A stretch of DNA of 64,000 nucleotides from Erythroxylum novogranatense (Eukaryota > Streptophyta > Magnoliopsida > Malpighiales > Erythroxylaceae), in contig CM057226.1 of assembly GCA_029891385.1 (NCBI GenBank), positions 12,393,225 to 12,457,224 on the forward strand. Reading direction: 5' to 3'. Positions within the stretch are counted from its first letter, which is position 1, and the number at the start of each line of letters is the position of its first letter. The notes under the pieces are model-generated. The model was not told the origin of the DNA. It ran no database searches and saw only the letters and a list, made by a program, of their open reading frames with translations. Shown here in pieces: positions 25,447 through 35,689 of this stretch. Both the position numbers and the translations under genes were made by a program.

Positions 25447-27527
25447 TGTAGAAAAATCCCGGGGTGTCCATCACATGGACACAGTCTAAAACAAAACTTT
25501 TTGTTCGGGAAGTTCCGAAAGCCAAGATCCATGTAAGTATAATCGGTCAAACCATAACGACAAAGGAGACTGCCTCTAATTCAGTATCCACGCAGAGGTC
25601 GGAAACCTGCTAGGACAAACCCTTCGACCGGAAATAGTTAGACTAAGAAAAGATTGCTAGATCTCACCTTAGCCTTGGAGAGCAAGTGATTAAACCTTGG
25701 TGAAGCACCTTGGAGATGAGAAGAGAGTGAAGAGGAACCTTGAAAATCAAATTTTCAAACCTAAACCATGAAGTTTCGGTTCTTCCTCTCAAAAGCCACG
25801 ACCCTTCTCTTGCTTCCTTTTCTGATTTTCTTCTCATTAGCCTTTTAACATAATTAAAGACTAACTAATGGCTTGGTGGAGGGTCTCCACGTGGGAGACT
25901 CTTAAGCCATTAGAAAAGCAAGTTAATCATCATCTTTGACTTTTCAACACTTTATCTTCTCCCATAAGCTTTAGCCAACGAATTCCTTCTCTTAAGGCTT
26001 CTAATATGTTCCTTTAACTCATTAAAGGGCATATAAAAAGCTTGAATGGGAGAGCCCCACGTTGGTGGGTGATAAAGCCATTGAAAAAGTGGTTTAATGA
26101 TGAAGTTTGACTTTTCAAACTTCATATCCTCCCATTAGGTAATGACACATGTCCATATATATTAATTAATTAATCTAATTAATTAATTGATATATATAAT
26201 TCTTTGAAGCGGTCAGGTCGCGTTAGAATTGGTCTCTCTTGTACTCGCGCCAAAAAAATCGCCAATGATTCTTTTCAATGATGTCGATGTCGCGATCACA
26301 TCGAGGCGTATCCCGTCTCATCGGGATCCATTTAATCCTATTCGCTCTCCAAATATTGGATCATTATCAAAACTATTTCTGATTTAGAGTCACTCTTATC
26401 GTGTGACCCATTAGGTTCGGTTATATTGGCCACTTAGATTAACACTTAATCTAAGCAAGTCATAATGGCGTCTAAGAATACATCATGACTCGATTAATAG
26501 GAAAGTAATTGGTTTGACTAATGAACCCGAGCTCATTAGGAACGGATAATGAACCTTTCCATGTACAATTACCGTGCAATTTGTCCTTTCACCATCCTAT
26601 ACCCCACTGATTATGAGTATGGTCCGTATATCAACTCTCACTAGACCGAGTCTAGCCAGTGATATCGGTCTCGTCCGGACTCATTACTTTATATGTCATG
26701 AAGACCCTCTTCATGACACGGGTGTCTTTCCGCGCAGAGACTTCAAGTAATGATCCGACAAGAAGCTATGGGTATCTCTTCCGCTATTTGAAGTGGTGAA
26801 TCCTTTATTAGTTCTCGATTACCTTGAATACCTCAAACTGCACTCCAAGCACCACCCTACGGCGACCTCGGAAGGCTGAAGGAATGGAGTCAAAGACGTA
26901 ATCGATTCAAGATATCCTCGAGTACCTCAAGTCTAAGGATACTTGCACCATTCTTATGATGAGATTATCACCGACATTATAATAGAATACCCGTATGATG
27001 ATCTCGTGGCGGTCATCCGATGTCTTACTACCACTAGTAAGATCACACGTCAAATCTAAATATCTCAATATTTGAGTTTCGAGATCCACCGCTTGATCCA
27101 ATCGAGGAATATGACATGTGTTAGTCTATCCGGATTAACGATGTCGGTCTCGTTAATCCTATGACTAGGATAATTTAAATCTTGACATAATTGCACGTGA
27201 TAGGAATCTCAATAGTATGATCACATCATAATTTCCTTCATGCTATGTCATATATCATGGACTTCATTAATTTGATTAAAGATCAACATCAATTCATAAC
27301 AAAATGAACATCAAATAAATGAAATATGCCTTGCTTTATTTATTCATAAAGTTTGTACATGACTATGAACAAAATGCGCTAAAGGGGATTGTCTTTAAGG
27401 CACTACTCTAACAATCTTATGGTACTTGACATACATAAGTCGACTTATACTGGTGAACAAGGCGACTTATCAGTACCGAGCAAGCATAAGTCGACTTACA
27501 GATGGTACAAGTCGACTTAAACCTACA
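25447..27527 (-). repeat. 5' LTR of the inner copia element (2081 bp)
   Basis: It begins TGTAGAAAAATCCC on the plus strand and ends ACCTACA. It is the partner of 17927-20040 and carries the same palindrome cluster (AAGTCGACTT three times, AAGGCGACTT once) at 27436-27520. Confidence 0.9.
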
Positions 27528-27532
27528 ATCCC

Positions 27533-29400
27533 CTCCAAAGAAAGCCCGAAAGCTTCAGGAATAAGCGGTTCGGCATATTCTTCAAAAGAAGGGCATGCCA
27601 CCCCCTCAGGAGTATAGAGCTCGTGGCCCCTCTTCAAAATCGAAAGGGCCACCTCGCAGCGTGAGCTCTAAACTCTCTTCGTCTGAACCGCCTCTTCCAT
27701 CGCTTAATGGCCTCGATCCATTGCTCCCTTGACGGAACCTTGCACCTCTCGCAAGTTTTCTCCGCTCTATCTCTCTCCGTCGCGTGGAATGGCGATCTGG
27801 CGGCACTTTTGTTGATCTCCTCTCGCCCTCACCGTTTTCCTCCACTCCTCGTTCTCTTTCTCCCTCTTCCCTCTACCTCGGCCGGTCAGTAGTCAAAGCT
27901 CCCACCTCCCTCTCTGGGCGTCTTCTCCTCCTCAAGAGATCGTTTTAGCTGAAGGAGGTCCTCTCCTCCTTCACCTCTGTCACTCACCCTTCAAACCCTT
28001 CATCGATCATGGAGATCCTAAACCTCTGGTCCAGAGTCTCCAAGTCTGTGAACACGGCAAAAGACATTGTCGCAGCCGCATACCAATCTGAGCAGTGGGA
28101 ACCCAACTCTGGTTCCCTTCTTCTCCATAAATCCCTCGTCCACGGGGAGTAACCCTCTCAAGAAGTGGCGGGATACCTCGAGGTCCCCGGCGTTACGCCC
28201 TGCCCAACTTGATGGCGAGGCTCCCCCCGCCCAAGGCTCACGCCCGTGCCTTCTCCTTCCCTTTTTACATTTACTCGCCCGGCTTCCTTGGCTGGCGGGG
28301 TGGAAGGTCATCAATCGAACCAACCTCTTCCTTTTAAGAGGAGGGCCCGTCCTCCTCCTCCTCTACTGCTGGAACAATTGTTAATGGCTCGGCGCCACGG
28401 GAAGGTCCCCGCGGGAGCACCCGTCGGCGTGAGCGAGAGACCAACCACAAGGACAAAGCGATGCCTCACGGGTCTCGCCTCACTCCCTTTCTTCCAGTGA
28501 GCTTCCTTGGCGTGGAAGTTTGGGTGAGCATCGTCACCATGGCTGCCTGATGTTAAATTGAGTTAAGCGAAATTGATATAAGTTCAAAATTAATACAATC
28601 ACGAGGAGTCGGCCGGACAGGCGGTTTCCTCCTTGACCCTTGTCGTGGAGGGGATCCATGAGGAGCGATTGGTGAGGCCCCACAGGTACCCCTGAATGAG
28701 CTGGCAAAGTCGATCTGCCGAGCTCCTTGATCTGACGGATCACCTCCACTCCTCCTTGCTTGAGAGACAAGGTCGACGAATCATTCCACTGTTCGGCCAA
28801 AGGATACCTCCACGGTCGGCACTCTGAGGAAGATCCTGGGGACTTCACAAAGAAATACTTGGTCCGCCAGGAAGAAATTTTTGAGGGTGTCCTGGCCGGA
28901 CGATACCGAGCGTCTCGGTATTGCAAAAGGGATCCGGCCGGAGCTCGGATGTGGCTCATCCTCGGGAAGTGGCGCGAGCAGCGCCGGTAGGAAGATGGCG
29001 AAGCGATGGCACAAAGCGGTGCCAACCCATTTATGAACCTCCAACTGTTGGAGGAATCGACTCGGCAATAACCCGAGCAGGCGCACACCTAAATCCAATC
29101 AGGCGTCACGGAGTCTCAGAGCCATGCGAGAAAAAACTCCGGAGGCGGTGAAGTATCCACTAAAGTTCTTGTGGATCCGCCATGCTTCAAGGCCAATCGG
29201 GGCCCCAAGCCGTCGGGATATTATACTTGATGCACAATCATTCGACTCCCCCAGGTCATCGACGATGCGGTCTTAAGCGGCAACTCCACAACTAAGCCAT
29301 CCTTCCTCTCTCTCATCGACACTTCCTCCATACCTCCGACCATGCTCCCGGAACTACCGTGGACATGATTATCAAGAAAAGCACTAAAAGAATGAAGAGG
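27533..29400 (-). pseudogene. antisense ORF of the Tat element, 5' part (PF04195-like)
   Basis: On the minus strand, reading down from about 29360, fragments in more than one frame recall the 'putative gypsy type transposon' domain (PF04195) seen in antisense frames of plant Tat elements: RERKDGLVVELPLKTAS, SNSWRFINGLAPLCAIA, then WRTKYFFVKSP near 28840. The tail at 27533-27652 (CPSFEEYAEPLIPEAFG) leads into the copia insertion and resumes at 17921. A TATA box lies upstream at 29568-29576. Frameshifts prevent a full product. The biochemical role of this protein family is not known. Confidence 0.55.
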
Positions 29401-29567
29401 GAATGAAGAACAAAAGAACGTACCTATTTAGAAAGAAGAAGTAGGTAAATCGACGGCGGAATACAAGAAGTTTGGAGAGCGCGAATGATTTGAGAGCAAG
29501 TGAAAGCAAAATGCGAATTGCGATCGAAAGCAAAAGGTAAAAGCAAATCCGGCTCGTCATCTATGAG

Positions 29568-29576
29568 TATTTATAG
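29568..29576 (-). promoter_or_regulatory. TATA box of the antisense Tat transcription unit
   Basis: The minus strand reads CCCCTATAAATACTCAT, a textbook plant TATA box, about 200 bases before the first antisense ATG candidates. It lies inside the Tat element and faces the antisense reading frame. Confidence 0.5.
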
Positions 29577-30212
29577 GGGAAAGCGGTAGGAACCCTCGAA
29601 AGTGACCAAATCGGACTGACGCATGGCAAAAATCCGGCGATCTCGGACGCTGGCAAGATCTGGGAGAATCGGGGATATTCAAAATCGAAGCGACACGACC
29701 CGATCGAAAGGACGTCGGACAACTAGGTATGGTTACAAAGGCGACACGCTTGATTACGGCGTCGACGGACTAAATAGGTAGTTACATAAAGGCGATACGC
29801 CAGATTACGAAAGTCGTCGACAAAGACGCGCGCCGTCTACAATAAATGCCTCACACACTCACCAATGATAACCAACCGATCCGTCTCCGCTGGTATGTCA
29901 CGTTAATGAGTGCAAAGACCGATCGATTGAGACATCGATCGACCTATTCGAGCGAGCAGTTATACCCCAGGTCGGTATCCGAGTAATTACACCCAACCGG
30001 TCGACATCCGAAAGCGATCATGCATGCGCAATAGTCGACATCCGATCGGTTGAATCATCCGACCGGTTGAAGCGCGATTGTCCCATGAGCGAGCTCTGAG
30101 GCCAATGATCGACCGATTGACCACATGACGAGCTATCCTGCTTACGAGCTATGAAGCCACAGGTAAGCAACGTCCCAACATACTCTCTCGACCCTTCTTT
30201 TCGCTCAGACTT
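29577..30212. other. Tat 3' non-coding region
   Basis: It lies between the antisense promoter and the polypurine tract. It is rich in cgatcg / accgatcg text and has no coding frame that I can support. Confidence 0.5.
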
Positions 30213-30226
30213 GAGGAGTAGGGGGG
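30213..30226 (+). other. polypurine tract of the Tat element
   Basis: GAGGAGTAGGGGGG ends four bases before the 3' LTR, where plus-strand DNA synthesis is primed. Confidence 0.8.
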
Positions 30227-30230
30227 CTTA

Positions 30231-30634
30231 TGGTCGGGTAGGCTATATTTGGGCCCGAGCCCAATCACGAAGGCCAATCGGTCAGTCCCATACTCATCGT
30301 TTAATCCGGGTTTGATTCACACATTCATGGCCCATTAGCAGAAGGAAATTCCCATGCAAACACGTATTTGCCTAAACCTAGCTGCAAAACCGTATATAAG
30401 GTATAATTCTCCCATGATTCAGGTATGCGATGATAACCTAGCTTTTTCTCTGCATTCTACGATCTCACCTTCATCAGAAACTTACTTGAGCGTCGGAGGG
30501 GCTAATCGGGACCTCACCCCCGACGTGCCTTCCTTTGTTTTGCAGATGTTTTCGACGTGAAGTTCATCACAGAAAGTTGCCAATCAATGGATCCAAACGA
30601 CAGCGTCCCGCTCGGCCAGAATTCGGCTGAACCA
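30231..30634 (+). repeat. 3' LTR of the Tat element (404 bp)
   Basis: It starts TGGTCGGGTAGG and ends GGCTGAACCA, followed by the TSD AATAG (30635-30639). It is the partner of 10844-11246. Confidence 0.9.
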
Positions 30635-30639
30635 AATAG

Positions 30640-30800
30640 CAACAGAAAATTACCGACGGTATGAATATCGTTGGAAATACCGACTGAAATAGTGTTACCG
30701 TCGCCGAAAGTGGTTGTGCATTTAATTGTTTGCGACCGAAAATAATTCGGTCGGTGAATTTGGTTAAAATTCATACCGACGTCCATTTCGGTCGGTGAAT
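30640..30800. repeat. left subterminal repeats of the CACTA element
   Basis: Several copies of ACCGACGG-, ACCGACTG- and TTCGGTCGGTGAA-like motifs in both orientations directly follow the Tat insertion, which split them from the CACTA end at 10820. They match the array at the other end (37765-38110). Confidence 0.75.
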
Positions 30801-33800
30801 ACGTCCATCACGCGCCTTTCAATGAAAGAAAACGACGGCGTTTTGGTTTTAATTAAAACACGTCCGCAGCCTTCTTCTTCCTCCTAGCGCGACCTAACTC
30901 TCCTTTCTCTTCCTCCTACGACGCTCTCTTCCTCCTACGGCGCGGTTTCTTCCTCGTTCGTCTTCCTCCAAGGACGCCGTCGGTCGCTGGTCGCCGCTCG
31001 GTGGTCGCCGATCACAGACGTCGCTTCTCGTCCTCATCTCTGACAGGTTTGTTAGTTCTCCTCCCTCCCCTCTTTGTTTTCGTATATCGCCTTTCGTGTA
31101 TCTTTGTTGTGGTTTTATACCCATTGAAACTGAACGAAGCCTCCTGGTGTAGAACAAACTCCAGTCATTCCATTTTGACTAAAATTTCCGTCGACTGATA
31201 TTTGAGTGGTAGTAGTTGGTAGAATCTACGGTACTCACTCATTTCATAAAATTGCTAATGATAATTTACATTGGAAATTATGGATTATACTGAATTGTTA
31301 ATTATTGTAGATATTGTAGTGACATATATCTGACTTCAATTCATTATATTATGACCATAATTATAATGTTGGTTGATTTGTTTAAAATTTTAGTAACTAT
31401 TAAAGAGTTAGTGTAGTAATATGTAAATTTTATTTGTAATAAACATGTTTGGGGAGGAATTAATGTGCGAACACATAATGGCTTTCGCGATGATTTTCAT
31501 TATTTTGTTACTTCTCATTCTTGAATGCACAAATACATAGTTAATATATTTATAAGCAACCTAACATCAATTTTATTTTTAAGTTTAAGCATCGATTAGA
31601 TAAGTTAATTCAACTTACATGGTATCTAAAGAAGTGAAAGTATTTGGAAATTTTAATGTAAAATTAATACTTAAATTTAAATATATTATAAATTTGATTA
31701 ATTCCCATGTTTGTTAACTTTGAAATAAATTTAATGAATGTAATCATAATAATAATTTAATTTGAGGTAGTTATTAGAAACGAACTGCAAGAAGATATTA
31801 ATTTCAAGTAGTTGTCATTTTTTAAAGTTGAGTTCAATTTTAGTGGCAACTGAGACACTTTTGGAATGTAGGTATTAGTCTCTTGCACAAAGTATCATTT
31901 TGATTTCAACTTTCAACTTTTTTACTTAATTGTAAAGGAAAATGTGGAGGACTAAGATGTAAAGTTCCAAAAACTTATTTTAATACATTGTAAGGTGAAT
32001 AACTTTTATTTATGGTAATGAAATAATATTTCAAATTACATTCCTTAATATTTTTATAGTTAATTTCCTATGATCTCACTTTAATTACTTGGTTAAAACA
32101 CAATATGAAATGATTAAACATTTTGTTTCAATAATATCCATTGATAATTCTATGGAAACCATATACACGCATTACTATATATTTAGAAAGTATTGGCTAG
32201 GATAAAGGGTTAAATGAGGCCCAATGTAGTTGTTTTGTATAAATTCAAGTCTTACATATTCATCAATTTTGATAACTCCTAAAACACACCTAAACTATTT
32301 CAAATTTTAGTATGATGATTTAATTCAAACTAAATGATGAAGTATTAATCATTTCTATTAATTAAGATCTAATAAAACTTATTTAATGAAAGTAATTGTT
32401 TATTTGAACCTTGAATTGGCATAATATTGTATCTTTTTCCCAAGTTGCTTCTAATGTAGGATAACATTCAATGGAATCAATAACTCTAATTATCTTAATG
32501 AATACGTATATATAAACAAAAATGAATAGTCTTAATTAAAATTAAGCAATGGATTAAAGATAATTTTGATTTCAAATTAGTTAAAATTGGAAAATATATA
32601 GTATAATTAATCTTAATATAATTTTAATTTTAAATAGTAAATATTTGAAAATAAATGGTATAATTAATCTTAACATAAACAAAAATAATATCATAAAATC
32701 TTGTAAACATAAAAAATGAAATAAAACTAGACTATAAATTACAAACATGTCTTTCAAATTTGGCATTTTCAAAGAAATATAGAAATAATTAGTACTCAAA
32801 ATTAAGTGTTCACAAGTATTGGCGAAAGACTTATAAAATTATCCTATGTTAGTTACTTTTACCTTAAGGGTATTTGTGAATTTCTAAATTTTACTACAAT
32901 CCTAACATAGAAGAAAATGATCACAAAAGATATCAAACTTAGGCGGTACTTTTTATTCATTACTATTTTATGTCTTGTAACATAATTTCAATTAATCATA
33001 AGCTAAATTTTATTTCCTTTGTCAAATAATAATATTAGTTACCTTACGGTGATAATTTATTGGCTATAGTTGGACATTCATCTCTTGAAGGTGTTATAAG
33101 ACTAGTAAGGACATTAAATTTGCACTAAAATGCATCAAAGTCTTTACATAATAATTGAATTACCACAATTTTAACTCACCCATATTGAATCTCTTATGTT
33201 TAGGTTTTTTTTAGATAAAAGTTTTAGTAAACATATGTGTTTGGCCTAAATTAAAAAATGAACAGTGTTATAAAAAGAAATAATGCCCTAAGAAACAATT
33301 CAATTTCTAACTCTTATTAGCGCTTACAATAGTGAAAAAGGAATAATGATCCAACTCTCTTTATATTGAAAATCTTTTATCCCCAAATGACTCATTTAAA
33401 GGCATTTGGAAACTTGACGGCCAAGAATATAATACTTATGGAAACTAAGACTATTAACTTGGTGCTAGACATCTCCAATCACTTGAAGCAAAACTTTAGT
33501 AGGTAGTTAACATCATTAATCACTAAGTTCACTAGTAAATAAAAGAGAACATGTTAAAAGTGAAGCTAAGACACCTCACCCACTTTTTCATTCTTACTCA
33601 TGTCCTCCTACTTCTTTTATCTTTGCAACTCAATAACTTTTCACATCAACCATGATCTCTATAAAAGATGATAGTAAAGTTTGAAGTTAATATAAACATG
33701 GTCCAACGAATGGATTCCCATGAAATAGTATATTTCGTACCACTATATTATCATAATTTATCCCTTTGTCCATCCAAGAATGGCTATGATTAGTTTGACT

Positions 33801-33930
33801 CACCATAGTTAAGCTGAACATTTGATTAAAAGATATCAATCATATCTAATTGAACCTTAAACCTTGCTTAATCCTATCTTAAGCAATATTCATTTTACTT
33901 TCCAATTGAGCTATGAATGACACTATTGTT
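30801..33930 (+). other. CACTA interior: CT-rich block, then AT-rich stretch without a gene
   Basis: 30870-31060 is CT-rich and GC-rich ('cttcttcttcctcctagcgc'), resembling an untranslated first exon, with a possible splice site near 31045. 31200-33930 is uniformly AT-rich with no recognisable frame or domain and could be a long intron. The large TnpD transposase expected in an autonomous element is not found here. Confidence 0.5.
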
Positions 33931-34016
33931 GGTTTTCATTGCAGCTTGATCATCTTCATCTGCAGTTACATACTTCAGCAGCGCTTCTCTGCATTTCGAT
34001 TGAGGTCATTGCTTAA

Positions 34017-35466
34017 CCCCTTTTCTTTTGTTGTTATCTGCTCTTGATTCATGTGGGTGTACATGAACTTCCCATAGCATGTCCCTTAATCGTGTATTGA
34101 TGAGTTGCATGATGTGAAAGTTGACAACGTACATGTAGTATGGAGAGGTAATTTGCATTGTGATTACTGGTTGAGATAGAATTGTGTGTTAATTGCAGGG
34201 GGAACCTTATATCATAAGGGGGATGTCCAAATTATAGGGGAAGTGCTGTCGAATTTTCAATAGGATCGTCGTAGTACATGATGGTTAAATGAGAACATGA
34301 GCTCATTAGTTTTAACTTCTGATCTTATTTTGGAAGTGACTTACAATTATGAAAATGATTTAGGATATTAGTTGATGGTTTAAGTTTGTGAGGATGATAA
34401 ATGTCATGCATTGAGTATGACATGTTCCTGAAATTTTATTTGATGTCTTACACGCTATGATCTGACGATTGCAGTATGATATTTTTCCTCTAATATTCCA
34501 TGATTAATGTTCCATAATGTTGTAAGTATTCCTCTATGATTAATATTCCTCTAATAATGTTGTAAGTATTCCTGAAAGAGTAACTAACATTCATGTCTTC
34601 TAAAACTCATTCACCTTTACTTAAAAAGGTGTAATAATCTAATTTTTATTAACTTACCTTATTAAGTCATTTTGAAGGCTTTAAATTGTGTGAGTTAGTT
34701 TATGGTCCTTCATATGTAATTTGTATATAATTAACATTTACAACTTGAGTCGGACATTTAATAGTGAATACATATATGTAATTATTCCTAAAACTTAAAT
34801 TAAAATATTAAAACTATTAAGAGAATTAAAATTAAAACTTTCTACTATTTCAAGTAAGAAACAACTCAATGGTGGTGACAAATTAGTTATTGATGATTAT
34901 CTTTTGTTAATAATATAGGATTAACCATATCATAAATCCAATTTGTTAAGAGTAACTAACAATCTTGTCTTCTAAATCTTGATTTAAATTTACTTAACAA
35001 GGTTTAGTGATTCAATATTTGTTAACTTACCTTACCAAGTCATTATTATCATTTCAAAGTGTGTAATTTAGATTTTGGAGCACATTATGTCATTTCTATA
35101 TAATTAATATTACAACTTGATTCATACATTCAATCTCATTTAATCAATTATCATTGAGGTGAGTGCTTATGGTTTTGTTTGTGGTCTCTGGCTCTTCATG
35201 AATGTGCTTGTATGTGAACTGCCCATAGTATGTGCTGAATCGTTTATTGATGTCTTGCAATATGTGAAACTTGACAACACACATGCTGTACGGAGAATTA
35301 ATTTGCGATGTGAATACTGGTTGAGATAAATGTGTGTTTCTGTTGCAGGGGGACCCTTAATTTTTAAGGGGGTGTCCGAATTATAGGAAAAATGCTGCCG
35401 AAATTTCAATACGCTCCTCGTCGTAGATGATGTTTAAATTTGAACATTAGATCGTTAGTTTTATTA
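34017..35466. repeat. staggered internal duplications in the CACTA element
   Basis: Block A (about 34017-34325) recurs at about 35170-35466. Both contain the series 'gttgacaac', 'tactggttgaga', 'tgcaggggga.cctta' and 'gtcc.aattatagg'. Block B (about 34579-34764) recurs at about 34953-35140, sharing 'gtaactaaca', 'ttaacttacctta' and 'aagtcatt'. Copies are clearly diverged. The 'tgcaggggga' may be a splice acceptor. Confidence 0.7.
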
Positions 35467-35689
35467 TTTGAAGATGATAAACTAGATGCATTGAGTATAA
35501 TATATCATGCCTTGCGTAATAGTTAATTTAAAATAACGGTTTGAAGAAATTTAATGCATTGAGTATAATATATCATGCCTTGCGTAATATATCATGCCAT
35601 AGTTTCTTCTGTATGTGTTGTGTTTAATATTGCTTTCAAATTATTAGTTGTACATGTAGAGAATTATGCGAAATTGAATTTCAGGAAAA

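Larger units (their letters stand above)
17927..27527 (-). mobile_element. Ty1/copia retrotransposon inserted in the Tat element, decayed
   Basis: Long LTRs (17927-20040 and 25447-27527, about 2.1 kb) begin and end TGTAG / CTACA, with ATCCC target duplications outside. The coding strand is minus, so the 5' LTR is the right-hand one. A tRNA-iMet-type primer site (TGGTATCAGAGCC, minus strand) adjoins it at 25433-25445, and a purine tract adjoins the left LTR. Order on the minus strand is gag remnant, protease, integrase, RT, RNase H, which is Ty1/copia order. Frames are broken many times. The long LTRs recall Angela/BARE- or SIRE-type elements, but the lineage is not settled. Confidence 0.9.
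10844..30634 (+). mobile_element. Ty3/gypsy retrotransposon, Tat lineage, decayed
   Basis: Two LTRs (10844-11246 and 30231-30634) begin TG and end CA, with AATAG directly outside each end (10839-10843 and 30635-30639). Between them, in plus orientation, are gag, protease, reverse transcriptase, RNase H, a second RNase H (LFVDGSSNAEG) and integrase remnants. The second, archaeal-type RNase H before integrase is the hallmark of the Tat group (Ogre, Retand, Grande and relatives). A tandem array and an antisense reading frame follow integrase, also typical of Tat. Many stops and frameshifts make it inactive. A copia element (17927-27527) interrupts it. Without that insertion it is about 10.2 kb. 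Confidence 0.9.

Noticed and set aside
10844..30634. Endogenous pararetrovirus as the source of the RT at 13.6-14.5 kb
   Set aside because: LTRs with a 5-bp target duplication, integrase and a second RNase H mark a Tat retrotransposon; no movement or coat protein is seen.
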